A stretch of DNA of 64,000 nt from Lepiota brunneoincarnata (Eukaryota; Basidiomycota; Agaricomycetes; Agaricales; Agaricaceae). The position numbers were made by a program, and so were the translations under genes. The stretch lies in the NCBI GenBank assembly GCA_023014365.1, contig JAEBUN010000002.1, positions 2,294,001-2,358,000 of the forward strand, written 5' to 3'. How positions within the stretch are numbered: the stretch's first letter is position 1; each line of letters opens with the position of its first letter. The notes below the pieces were generated by a model that made no database searches, was not told the origin of the DNA, and saw nothing but the letters and a program-made list of their open reading frames with translations. Below, piece by piece: positions 35,231 to 47,691 of the stretch.

Positions 35231-38023
35231 CTAGCTTGATTTGAATATCTGCCACCACTTGCGTTTCTTTTTTGGAGCCGGAGCTGGAGCAGCTTTCTTG
35301 ATTTTTGAGGGCAACTTGGGACCCAATTTAGCGCCGGCAGGTGATTGCAGCCGTGGCGTCGACGAATTTTCAGGCTTCAGTGGTAAGCTGCAGCACCAAG
35401 TTAGACAGCTATCTCGTTCAAGTCTACCACCGCAACTTACCGATCGACATACACAACGTGATCCTTCTCCTTTTTCAATCCCGCCATGGCCTGCTTTATA
35501 TGCTCCTGATACATGAGGCGTGTGTTGTTTGGCACCTTGATCTTCCTTCGCCACATGGCGACACTGTTCCCGCTCTTCGAGGGCAACAGTATGAACACAA
35601 TTACTTGGGTAGCTGGGTCATAGAACACGACAGACTCTTGCATTATCTTGTCCATAGTCCCTTGTAGTTGGTCGAACGTCAACCAATCAAAGACAGGTTG
35701 ACCGGGGAATTGAGGTAATCGAAAGTCCGCATTGGTAATGAGCGCTCCACGGTCCCTTGACTGCAGAAATTTATGAAGCTGGATAATATCATATACACTA
35801 AGCATTGTTATTGAGTCGGGAGACAGACAGGTACTTACGCCAAAGGTTCCCAAATTATAGGACATAGACTCTATCCAAGCAAGGAGCATCGAGACACGCT
35901 CATCCTTGTCAGGAGGGAACATCCAATGAATGCGGTCTTTCGCCCACCTCGCTTTCCCGAAGAGGGCCTGGTGAACGGGCTTCAACGCAGCACCTTGCGA
36001 CTCAACGAATTGAACACTAGTGTAGTCGTGCATGCTATCGCGAGGTTTCCCCATATGCAGCGACGTCGTAGTATCCTTGTATGCATACGCCAACGTCTTC
36101 GAGGGCATTGTGTAGGACGAATCATTAACACTGGTGTTCCAAACATGGAGCTTCTTGGAGGATGCGTGCGGGGGTTTACCTTCGGATTCTGACTCCTCTT
36201 CTTCCTCGTTAATTGGCCCCCAACCGGTATCATTTCCCCAGCCGTCGTGTTGGGACCACCCATTCGAAGGTTCCGACTTGTATTTTTTGTTAGCACCATG
36301 ACGGTGTAAACTGCCCCCTGATTTCTGGCCCTGTGGAAGGTTGAGCAACGAGTTCAGGATTTGAGAACGCTGTTGCGGCGACAGGACGTTCCTGGTCCCA
36401 ACGTTCTCTGGAGGATCAGTAATCACCTTGGCTTCACCCCATGTAGACTGGTGACTCGTCCCCCACTCTGTACCACCTTGTGGTTGATCCCACCCCCCGC
36501 CACCATCACCACCACCACTCGTACCCCAACCAGTATCACCCGACTTATTCCATCCGCTTGTATCTTTTCCTAAAGCGCTACTCTCTCCATTACCTCCCCA
36601 TCCCTGGTCATGCTGCGATTGCCCCCAACCACCGTCATGCCAATCTTCCTCTTCCTCCCATCCCCCGTTCTCATCACCTTCATCCTCCGATTCTGTTTCT
36701 GCCTGTGAGTGGCGTCTGCCCCATGCCTCCCAACTGTGAGCCCCTTGGTGATGCTTCGAAGACTGGGCCTGATGCTGCCGTCCGTGATGAGCCGAGTGAC
36801 TATTCTGACTGTATCCTGCCTCACTCCCGTGCGCCCAGCCCCTATCATTCCTCTTGGACCTCGAGGCGCCTCCCCACCCAGCATCACTGCCTTTATGTGA
36901 CCCCCATGCCTCGGAACCTGCTGCCTGACCCCAACCACCATTGTTCCCTTTACCTTGCTGAGACCGAGTGCCGCGTTTGGTGGAGTCCCACCCATGCTCG
37001 GATTGCTGTCCCCATCCCGAATTCGGGGCTGCATGTCCCCGTCCAGGGTTATAGTGGCCGGCGGCGGTGGCGGCCTTCCGCAGCTCCCTGTCGATGGCAG
37101 CAGCAGCAACAGCATAATCATCGCGGTTGCCATGGCGGGTGGGAGGTGGCGAGGTTGGTGTTGGTTTAGACCACCCTCCCCATCGTTGTAAGGCGCTAGT
37201 TTGGGCACCCCAGGACTCTTTTTGAGGGCGTGTTTGGGCGCTTGCAGAGGGCTGAGGAGGAGCTGAAGAAGGCTGCGGAACTGTGGATGAAGGAGCGAGT
37301 CTCCTGGCGGCCTCACTCGCAGAATTGGTCTTCATCATCTGGACCGCTGCGGCGGCGGCGGCCAACGACTGAGGCTCAACAGGAGGAGATGCTAGACCGA
37401 TGGGTGTTGCTGTGTTGCTGAGTGGCGATCCCCATCGGTGTTGATCATTTGTGTTCTCCTGATTAACGCCCCAGTCAGTATATTCATCATGTGGCTCCCC
37501 CGCGACAGAACCAGACATTCGTTTTCCGTTGTCTTTGGTTGTTGTGGTAGGGTCGGGTGCAGCCGATAGAGGGCGAGGGGGTGGAGGCGAAGCTGGATGA
37601 GGGGAGCGCACGCCTGGAGGGACTGGTGGGGGCACTGGAAGGCGTTCTGGCGCTGGACTTGTCCAACTTGTTGCAGGTTGATCCCAGCGAGCTGGCGAGT
37701 TGACCCAGCCTCCTCGGTCTGCTGCTGCGTTCTCTCCCCACGCAGCCGAACCTGAAAAGGGCTCTTGATTCTCCACAACCTTATCAGTATCACCCCTTGC
37801 CTCAGCTTCCCAGCTAGTAGACTCAGTCTGTTCCGGATGATCTAAACGATGCATGATAAGCAAAAGCTGAACCAACCTCCTCGCTACATTGCGTAGCGAA
37901 TGAATTAGAAAACGTACCTGTGTCTGGGGTATCGAAGGTCACGACTTTGATCGGTTTGCTTCCTCCTGTCTTGGGCATCTTTTCCCCCTCTTCCTTTGCC
38001 TTCACCTTGGGCTTTTTTGGCAT
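35231..38023 (-). CDS. GW/WG-repeat protein with conserved C-terminal domain, unknown function
   Basis: About 870 residues, not recognised. A basic N-terminus MPKKPKVKAKEEGEK (38023) and a short intron precede a 500-residue Gly/Ser/His-rich region with about 25 separate WG or GW pairs (GGWGQAAGSEAWGSHKG, DAGWGGAS, TGWGTSGGG). After an acidic patch (NEEEEESESEGK) comes a well-structured domain: SKTLAYAYKDTTTSLHMG, FGKARWAKDRIHWMFPPDKD, LLAWIESMSYNLGTFG and KIMQESVVFYDPATQVIVF. After an intron the tail is Pro/Lys-rich and ends KKRKWWQIFKSS*. WG/GW repeats in disordered chains are the hallmark of Argonaute-hook proteins (GW182, Tas3), but they also occur in unrelated proteins, so that role is only a hypothesis. 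Frame continuous. Confidence 0.75.
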
Positions 38024-39377
38024 GGTGTCGGTGCCTTTATCTGCGGTATCTGCGGTTCGGGTATTTCTATATCGAAGTGGGTCACGGGGGATGTTGGATG
38101 GAATGAGGGCAATGAAAAGAGCGTCTGTTTAAATGAGAAAGGACCCCGTCAATGCAGGAGCGCTGGTTGGTTCGTCTGCGAACTGGAAACGATAAGTGCG
38201 ATCACACAAGTACTTCTCGTTAACCATCCTGCACACGAGGCATTCTCGAAGCCAGACTCAACCTCGTTGAAAAATTCTCTCAACACTAAACGTCACGCTC
38301 TCACGGTGACATATGCTGTCACCAATAAAGAATATCTTCTCTCCGCTGAGTGATTCTAACACGTAGCCCAGTCGCTCCTTACAGACGTAACCATAGCATT
38401 CGGTGTCACGGCAATTGCCCGGCGATCTTTAAGGTCTTCCTATATCTACGGATCCGGGAAGGGGTTGCAAATGAAGAGCCTCAGTGGTGGCATGCCGACT
38501 TGCAATCAGCAAAGCAGACAAGTTAGTGAACACCTGACGCGAAGGGGAAAGGAACAAAGAGGAGAATGGCTTGATGGATGAACGACATCCAACCAAGAGA
38601 AAACTATCATTCCTCGGAATGGTCACTGATACGTTTGTGAATCCCATCCGACCATCGAGCTCTCCTAGTCCAACTAGTTACATACCCTACTCCCCCAACG
38701 ATACCTAATTACCATTCACGATACTCCAGCACTCTGGATCGTCCAGGGAACCCGCCTTGGCTCCCCCCAGATACACCACCGGGTCTATTGAAATTTTCAG
38801 TCAATATCACATCAGCTCTGGGGCTAAAGCTACAGAGCTGGCTTCTAGACAGCATTTGCAAATCCCTGTTCTCCCCTTCGAGGAATCCAAATGTCCTCAG
38901 TACCAGTGGGTCTCGCGCTGCACCACAATCGGCGTCGTTGCCACTCTCGCGGAATATGTATACCTGTAACTAGTTCGCCTGATTCTAGGCACATGGAGAA
39001 GCCGAGGTGTCTCTACACCAATACACCAAGAGCGAGGGATGATCGCTTGCTTCTGCTGGCACGCTGACGCCTCCGCCCACTAGTGGTATACCAAAGACCT
39101 CTGTCAGATTGATCAAAGGGTGACTTGTGCTTTGTCGTTCGGGTACGATCCTCGGCAGCAGGCGCGTATACGGTCGCATAGGACGTTCAGATCTGCAAGC
39201 GCTATATACATTCTGGGAGTGTGCGGTTTGTCACGAGAACTCAATGATGTTTTGATTTTGCCATCTACTGCTCTTCATGACCTATTTAGGAGAAAAGAAT
39301 CCGCCTTGTAATACAAAGGCCAGTACATGCATACTTGTATTTTCGGTACACCAATGAACCACGCTGCATTTCGCTGA
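38024..39377. other. 1.35 kb intergenic region, no gene seen
   Basis: Between the start of the GW-repeat gene and the stop of LYS12 only short ORFs of up to 72 codons occur, none with recognisable motifs. It should contain the promoter of the GW-repeat gene; nothing else is supported. Confidence 0.5.
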
Positions 39378-40990
<1,613 letters not shown>

Positions 40991-41210
40991 TTTGATCTAC
41001 GAGGGGTATAACTGGGTTAAGAGTGGGAGTGGGGAACCAGGATGCTCGGGGCTCGCGATTTCAAACCGTTGGGTCGGAATATTCGGATCGGCAAACCTGC
41101 CGAGCACTGAGCTCACGTGTAGGCCACGGATCCGTTGACGTTCGCGTCGCGTGACGCTACCATGTACTTATTTGTGACGCGACGCGACCGTGGCTGCCTA
41201 ACAGGATTGA

Positions 41211-43079
41211 ATGATCGGATTCTTTACCTCTTATTCCACAACCATGTTACCAAGCCCAAGCTCCTCACCTCGCGTCATTCTCAGGGATCGTCTCAATACC
41301 ATCGACACCAGACCAAAGCAGTGCAAACTCTACCTTTCTACCCCACCAAAAGATGGTACAATCTCGCGGAAAAGATTAGCCAAGAAGCACGTCGAAGAAA
41401 ATAGCCGAAAGCGCGTCAAACCATGGAAATCTGCGGCCAAAGAGGTAGAAGACGAGAGCTCTGAGGAGGATTCAAACCTATTCGAGGGCAGCGACGACGA
41501 TTTGCATGTGCTGGACCTTGCTACTTCTAGGGGTCGACGTCGCCAGGATGCTCGTTACATCCTGTCAGCATCTATACATGCACCAACGCATTTATATAGG
41601 CGATTGGAGTGTCAGTTTCTTCTCCAAGCACGAATACAATTTTCTTACATATTTTGCAGTCTCAACACGACCCATCCTTCACTCTTTTGTCTCCTCGCTC
41701 AGGAGTGATGTCTACAATTGTCATGCACGGGATAGGAATTCTTTTTCGACGCCTCCTTACGCTTGTTCCTACTCGCATTGTAAGCACTCTGTCCTCACTG
41801 AAGGAGCAGTGAAATAACCTTTTTTTTTTTATAGCTGCTAAACAAGGCGGCGTTCCTTTACTCGCCGTTGCAACAGAAGAAGGGTCAGTCCAAATCCTCA
41901 ATACCTCAAAACGAGCGGCTTGGGATCCTGGTAAAATCCATTCGTCTCGGCTGCGTACATGCGTACTAACTATCTTTTCGTAGAGCCAGTACGCACTACT
42001 CTCCAACCTCACGGGAATGGCATTTTCGGTGTGAAGTGGGACAACACGGATACAAGGATTGTGACGTGCTCGGCGGACGAATCCTCGCGCATCACCGTTA
42101 TTGAGAACCAAACCATCACACACGTGCTCAACGGCCACGCAGGTACAGCGAAAACGCCCGCCTGGGATCCGACAAACGACGCGTTATTGGCAACCGGCGG
42201 AAGGGATGGTGCTATCTGCTTGTGGGATCTGCGGACCAGCACGACGAGATCGAGAGAAGGCATCCCTATGATGAACCCTGTGGTCTCTATCCCACATGCA
42301 CACGAAGACCCTTCGACATTCAGGGCCAGGAAAAGAAAGAAGACACCTTCCGCGACGCCGACAGGGGTCACCAGTCTCATATATCCTGAGGGGGAGCCAT
42401 ACGGACTGGTCAGCAGCGGTGCATATGATGGGTAAGTTCCAACTCGATTCAGTTGGAAAATTTGCGACTGATGAAATACGTATTAAGTATTCTCCGTTTC
42501 TGGGACCTTCGTAAACCACCGTCTCGACAGTCACGCTCGACAAAGCCCAAGCCCCCACCAATGTTATTTTCATCACCAGGCGATCCGACGGCACGTCATG
42601 GATCTAAACGACAGAGGGGAATTATTGGCCTTGCTCAAGGCTCCGGTCCAACTGCAGGACTTGTCTTCGGAATGGGCCATGATTCAAGGATACACACTTA
42701 TGCGCTACGAAATTTAGCCCCCCAGCCAATCAACTTTGCTGATGAAGGCATGTACGTCAACTCATTCGACCTCGGTCTGGCGCTATCGCCGTGTGGAAGG
42801 TGGCTCGCTTGTGGTGCTACCAGTCCCAAGTCGAGTAGTTTTGTCTTCGAAGTCAGTGGCGCGGGTAGGTCGGGCGGAATTATAGGAGTCCAGCCTGCGG
42901 TGGAACTGCAGGGTCAGGGAGGGACAATAGGCGCCGTGGATTGGGCAGACGGAGTGCTAGCAACCTGTGCCGATGGGATAGTTCGACTGTGGAGACCCGA
43001 TATTGAAGTGTATCGGCAATGCCAGGCAGATCCTGACGAAGCGCACTGGGATTGGTTTTGGTCGAAACAGATTGTGTAG
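41211..43079 (+). CDS. cdt2: CDT2/DTL WD40 substrate receptor of CRL4 ubiquitin ligase
   Basis: Cdt2 recruits PCNA-bound Cdt1 and ribonucleotide-reductase inhibitors to Cul4-Ddb1 for degradation in S phase. A basic, Ser-rich N-terminus (MLPSPSSSPRVILRDRL, ATG at 41244; 41211 is an in-frame alternative) is followed by PPYACSYSHSAKQGGVPLLA, VATEEGSVQILN, HGNGIFGVKWDNTDTRIVTC, GGRDGAICLWDLR and FWDLRKP. The two WDLR ends are the DWD-box motifs that contact Ddb1. Later repeats include FDLGLALSPCGRWLACGAT and ADGIVRLWRPDIEVY; the end is HWDWFWSKQIV*. A 12-nt T tract precedes one acceptor (41819-41830). The join near 41602-41661 (RRLE to VSTRPIL) is out of phase by one base as read, so that boundary is unsure. 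Confidence 0.88.
41819..41830 (+). repeat. T12 homopolymer in a CDT2 intron acceptor
   Basis: Twelve consecutive T residues immediately precede the ATAG acceptor of a CDT2 intron: an extreme polypyrimidine tract. Confidence 0.9.
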
Positions 43080-43294
43080 AAGTTTACAGTCTCCCATCGG
43101 TTTCCAGATCACCTTGCATGTTTTCGCCTGTACATGCTTCCCAAACAACGGAACACATGAAACGAAAAATCATCCTTCGTAAAGCAAAACCTAAGCTATC
43201 TCACTGCCAACTTGAGAAATAACAGTGAGTAAATTGCAAGATGTGGTACAGGTATACCAATGTGAACTATATCCGGTGTGAAGGCTAATGAAGC

Positions 43295-43305
43295 AAAAAA
43301 AAAAA
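43295..43305 (+). repeat. A-rich homopolymer between CDT2 and ARL1
   Basis: A run of about eleven A residues lies in the 298-nt convergent gap between the CDT2 and ARL1 stop codons. No other feature is seen there. Confidence 0.8.
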
Positions 43306-43377
43306 GACAACTATGCATGGACGAACCAGAAATATAGAGTGCACAAACGATAGCCCTGGAGAGTCACCTACTTGTGT

Positions 43378-44312
43378 TGGATGGCATTCACCAGCCTTCA
43401 TTCAAGAAGTATGAGTATTCTCAATTTATACCAGGTGAATGGATAGCGCACCAATCGAGTCCCTCCTCAAGTCCCTCGCCTTTAGTCGCAGACGAACCTC
43501 GAACACTCCATGGCCGTGATTTCTCGCCACCGGCAAGTCCCAGCTGCTCACTGATCTCCTCCGGCTTTAGTGCCCCCTCGATATCTTGCTTGTTGCAGAA
43601 GACGAGGAGGGGAACACCCTTGAGCTCTTCCTCTGCGAGCATTGTTAGCAACTCTGTTCGCGAGGTCCCTAGTCGTGTGTGATCAGATGAGTCAATGACA
43701 TAGATGATTGCGGATGTGTTCGGGAAATAACATCGCCAGTATGGTCCTTCCAGGTGTATGTATTGAGTGGGCAACATCGAAGCGATCAACTGTGAGACCA
43801 CGTTACCGGATACTCGACTGCCCCCCGAGATCCCAAACTTGGAATTTGATGTTCTTGTACTGTGGGTCATACACGGAGGTCATTAACGCCGATATGCGGA
43901 AGATGCGTGGGGTTTAGCTCACCTGGACGGTTTCTACGTTGAAGCCGATAGCTGCGGACTCGGGTATCAATGACCTAGATCTGGTTAAACATGGACTGGG
44001 GCGAATTCATACTGGGAATTGTCGACACGACTTCACCGATCTAGGTTGAGAGTGGCATTTGTCAGCAGAGGTTGGAACTCTCAGTGTCTTGACAAACCTG
44101 CAGTCGATACAGAATAGTTGTCTAAAGTGAAACAAAAAACGATATGTCAGGATTCCACAAGCCAGGCGATGGAAAAGGAGCTTTGTAAACCACTCGGGAC
44201 ATACTTTTCCAGCAGAGTCCAAGCCCAGCATCAAAATCCGCACGTCCTGATCCTTGCTCCATCGTACCAGGGACGACAGGGAGGTTAGGAGAGTAGATAT
44301 TGAGAGACCCAT
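43378..44312 (-). CDS. arl1: ARL1 Arf-like GTPase
   Basis: Small GTPase of the trans-Golgi network that recruits GRIP-domain golgins. Start MGLSISTLLTSLSSLVRW at 44312 has the Gly2 needed for N-myristoylation and an amphipathic helix. Nucleotide motifs: GLDSAGKTT (P-loop, split by an intron), IPTIGFNVETV (switch I), VWDLGGQ (switch II), IIYVIDSSDHTRLG, FCNKQD and SATKGEGLEEGLDW. A last intron (43401-43457, GTGCGC donor) changes the naive ending to DWLVNAIQHK* and moves the stop to 43378, matching the family length of about 181 residues. ARL1 rather than ARF1 is favoured by the EEELKGVPLLVF segment. Divergent from the WKF gene across 174 nt. Confidence 0.93.
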
Positions 44313-44486
44313 CGGGGAATACAGGCACGGAGAGGGGCGGGGGTAATGGCTGAGAAGGAATTCACAAGCGCTGAGATGACTTAGGAAGTTCCCCCTGTTA
44401 AGGCTGTTGGCCACGTGATCCGCTGAAGACTGTACTCCGGCCAACTCGAAGCCCCTCTCTTTCTGCCGATTCGCCGCCGATAAGCT

Positions 44487-45520
44487 ATGGCTGTCGTCGA
44501 GGCCCTTATCGAAGATCAAGAAACGCGCAAAAAATCAAAAAAGAAAGAGGCGATGCTGCAAGACTCGACGACGGAGAAAAGGAAGATCAAGCCAGTCAAT
44601 GGTGCGATACTGGAGGAGTCGGGACCGCTGGAGGAGGACAGTGGAACGAGAGAGCACAAAATCGGAGGGAAGAAGAAAAAGCAAGATGGACTGTCCCGAG
44701 GGGATGATACAAAGGTGGATTCTTTGCAGGACGAAAGCTCATCAAGGAAGGAGAAAAAGAAACGGAAGAGGGACGACGGGGTAGACACCCCCCAATCCAA
44801 TGCTGACCTGCGACCGAAGAAGAATTCAAAGAAGTCAGGACGAGACGATGGGGAGATAAAAAAGAAAAATCAAAAACCCGCAGCAGATAACGACCGGCAA
44901 AGCAGCAAGAAGCTAAAAAAGAAGAAACACAGGAATAACACGGGCTTCCCGGACCCCAAGGAAGATGAGGAAGCCAATTTCTCTAGCCAGGCGAGGAAGG
45001 GTGCGCATTCATGCCTTATCCAGATGTTGCAGTCGCTCAAATCAACGAATAGCGTTAGGATATGCGTTCTCTCAGTTTAATGGCCCTGAAGAGTGGAAAT
45101 TCAACAAAGCACGGACAAAATTGGCTCGTTCGCAACTTCTGGTCTATCCCAAGCAGTACGTTCATTCCCGTTCGCGGAACCATCAACTGAGCAGCTGTTA
45201 GATACCCGAAAAATACGAGAATCTAGTCATTAAATACCTATCTGCTGTGCAAGGAAACACCCGTGAGGTATGCTTCAGTCGCTTCGACGTACACCCACCC
45301 CTCACAAATCCGCCAGAATCTTGTCAAAACCAGCCGATCTATCCTCAAGGAATCCGATCCTTCGTCAAAAACGCAGCGCTCAGGAAGTTCTGAACGTGAA
45401 AAGAAAAAAGACATTGGCGGGGCACTCATCGACGTACCGCCTCCAACACAGCACAAACAGGAGGAACGATCACATACGAGAGCGGCGGCTCTGCTTGCAG
45501 GCCTTGATTCCCGAGGCTGA
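44487..45520 (+). CDS. WKF-domain nucleolar protein (C7orf50-like), apparent frame breaks
   Basis: A Lys/Glu-rich disordered N-terminus (MAVVEALIEDQETRKKSKKK, over 160 residues with repeated KKKK stretches, nucleolar in character) precedes the WKF domain: ALGYAFSQFNGPEEWKFNKA, NWLVRNFWSIP, IPEKYENLVIKYLSAVQGNT, then ENLVKTSRSIL. The product ends AALLAGLDSRG* at 45520. Human C7orf50 shares this domain and associates with the nucleolus; a ribosome-biogenesis role is inferred. Passing from FNKAR to NWLVRN needs one A fewer in the run 45117-45120. The following intron join to IPEKY is also out of phase by one. Either base excess is an error or the gene is damaged. Confidence 0.75.
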
Positions 45521-46018
45521 ATCATCCTCATCTGACTCGAACTGAGCTCCTTAATATCTGCAGCATGAACGTGAACCATGGCTTGTGAAGAGGATTCGGC
45601 AGCCTGCTGTCAAAATAGGAAAAGAGAGGGTTAGCCGGGACTACCATCGAGTAATTCAGCAGATAAATACTCATGGTACGCCCAGACGGTATCCGTGATG
45701 GTTCCATGTACCCCGAAACGCCTTCGCTGTTGCTTAACCCAAGGTACACAGGAACGTGTTTCTACCCTACACGTGAGAGAGACACCCGAGTTACCCTGGC
45801 CTTTCAAGGTCAACTTTCTCAATTGACAACTCTCATACTAAAAACCCAAGCGCTCTAAGTATTTTCCATTGAAACATGTGCACTAATAATTATGCGTATA
45901 TATATAACAGGAGGCTAAAAAAGAGCTTGCAGTAAATGTCAGTGCTTGAGGGTGGGAAACCAAAACATCCAACGGGAAAAATGGAAGGGGATACCGAAAG
46001 GTGTAACAGATCGCGAAA
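45521..46018. other. Convergent intergenic gap, no gene seen
   Basis: About 500 nt between the WKF and ABHD stops; AT-rich toward 45890-45920. A 73-codon minus-strand ORF shows no family motif. Probably 3' UTRs. Confidence 0.5.
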
Positions 46019-47541
46019 TCACGACCTCGCATTTGAAGTGAATCTCGAAAGTTCTGTAGCCTTCTCATATTCCCTCTCCAGCTCTTTGACGAGGAGCTCG
46101 TTGACGGCAATGTGATTATCAAGGTAGACTGTATCATCGGGCATCAGTCAGTGTCGTGAACAACAGAGTAGACTAACCATGGTGGCCGGCATTGCTGACG
46201 AGATACATTTTACCTTGGCCGTTTCCCGCTTGCCTCAACCGCTCAACACTCTGTACCCCTCCTTCCGGGTCCATCCAATCCTGATCACCATCTATCAAGA
46301 ATAACATGAGATGCTGTCGGAAGAGAAGACTGGTAGCGTTAAGAGACTGACAGACAAAGGTGACAGGAATCTTCAGCTTGTCGATGCGATCTACAAGAGG
46401 CATGCGAGGATGAGCACCAGGTTCAGAGGATGTGGGCTGTCATGCCACGCAACGGTATATTAGTTTTAACCTTAACAGGACCAGAATCATTAACAACATA
46501 CATATGCAATATTCGCCGGAGCCCTTTGCTAATGTGATGTTCATGATATAATCATGCATATCTCTTGTCTCTTCCTCGGAGAGCCCAGAGAAGCGACGCG
46601 ATGAATACTGAGAATAACCATCAGCGAGCCATCAAGGTGAGCAAACGATCTAGACGCGCCTTGCCGATAAGCATCGGCCCCCAGAACGTGGTCGCCCGAA
46701 CCACCTGGAAGGGACTCCATCCTTCTTCCCACAGATAGGTAAACAACCTCCTAGTACGACTCTCATGGCGTTTATTCTCCTGTTGGACCTCTCTGATCTC
46801 ATCAACTTTGCCCTTGGTAGCACCTTCAAAGGTTGCCTTGGCTTTCTGGCCATCAGGACCAACAGGGGCCCCAGAGCCCTCATCTGTGAGCTCCCTGGAT
46901 AGTTGTGTGTAGTTGGGACCGCGAGGGACACCAGCTGGGGAAAGGAGGACGAGACGGCTCACTCGATCGGGATAGCGTAAGGCGTACACGACGCTAAAGT
47001 AGGCACCAAGAGAGTGTCCAATGAGTGTCATCTTTTCGAGGCCCATCTTATCTCGCCACTCCTCGAGGCTTTCGACAAAGAATGATTCTGCCTCGTGGAC
47101 GCGGGCGGGGATGTCGTCCCTGCGCGCACGGATTGAGAATGGCACACGCGCAGATCGACCCATGCCAAGCCAGTCTATCGCATGAATAGCAGTGCCTCTC
47201 TTGCCCGCCCATTTTGCGAGTGCCGGCAGGTTGCGAAAGTAGAAACCAAGGCCTGCACCATAGCCGTGGAGAAGAACAGCGGGGGGCACTGGGCGCGGTG
47301 ATGGATTTGTGGGTGTTATTGAGACGGTGTTGATGTAATGCTTTGGGGCACTGAGACTGACGCGGGCGCTGGCGGTGACGATTGGACTAGAGTTGGGAGA
47401 GGAAGCGTATGAGAAGCGTCTAAGAAGGCGTTCTTCGCTGACGGCAGCCTGCTTTTCCCCGGCAGACCACCAGGACTTGACGCTGGAGAGGAATGCGCTG
47501 GGTATTTCTCTTGCGGGTGGGAGGGTGTCCACGGTAGCCAT
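46019..47541 (-). CDS. Alpha/beta hydrolase of the ABHD4/ABHD5 (CGI-58)/CLD1 family, one apparent +1 frame break
   Basis: Lipid-metabolising hydrolase or acyltransferase; yeast relatives (Cld1, Ict1) act on cardiolipin and lysophosphatidic acid. Start MATVDTLPPAREIPSAFLSS at 47541. Motifs: VLLHGYGAGLGFYFRN (oxyanion region), IDWLGMGRSARVPF, nucleophile elbow LIGHSLGAYFSVVYALRYPD, LLSPAGVPRGP, LWEEGWSPFQVVRATTFWGP, VTFVYGDQDWMDPEGG (acid) and NAGHHVYLDN (catalytic His within an HxxxxD-like arrangement). Unlike animal ABHD5, the serine is retained, so the enzyme should be active. At about 46425 one base must be dropped between EYCISHIL and EPGAHPRMPLVDRI. The end after a small intron is SNARS* at 46019. 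Divergent from CWC21 across 150 nt. Confidence 0.85.
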
Positions 47542-47691
47542 GTGTCTGTAGAGAGTCATTAGAGAGCAATCTATTTATTTATTTATTCACCCTCGGCAAC
47601 AGCACCGCGTCACCCACACAGCCACCTCAAATTCCGCACACCACAGCACACCGCAACGCACGTGACTCGCTTCGTCCTCATCACAACCGCC

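Noticed and set aside
36480..37316. 229-codon plus-strand and 248-codon minus-strand ORFs within the GW-repeat gene
   Set aside because: Shadows of the low-complexity GW/Ser/His region; the translated products are Pro/His- or Arg-rich noise.
41690..41860. Suspected frameshift in CDT2 before AKQGGVPLLAV
   Set aside because: A normal phase-1 intron after the segment PPYACSYSH joins to SAKQGGVPLLA without any frame change.
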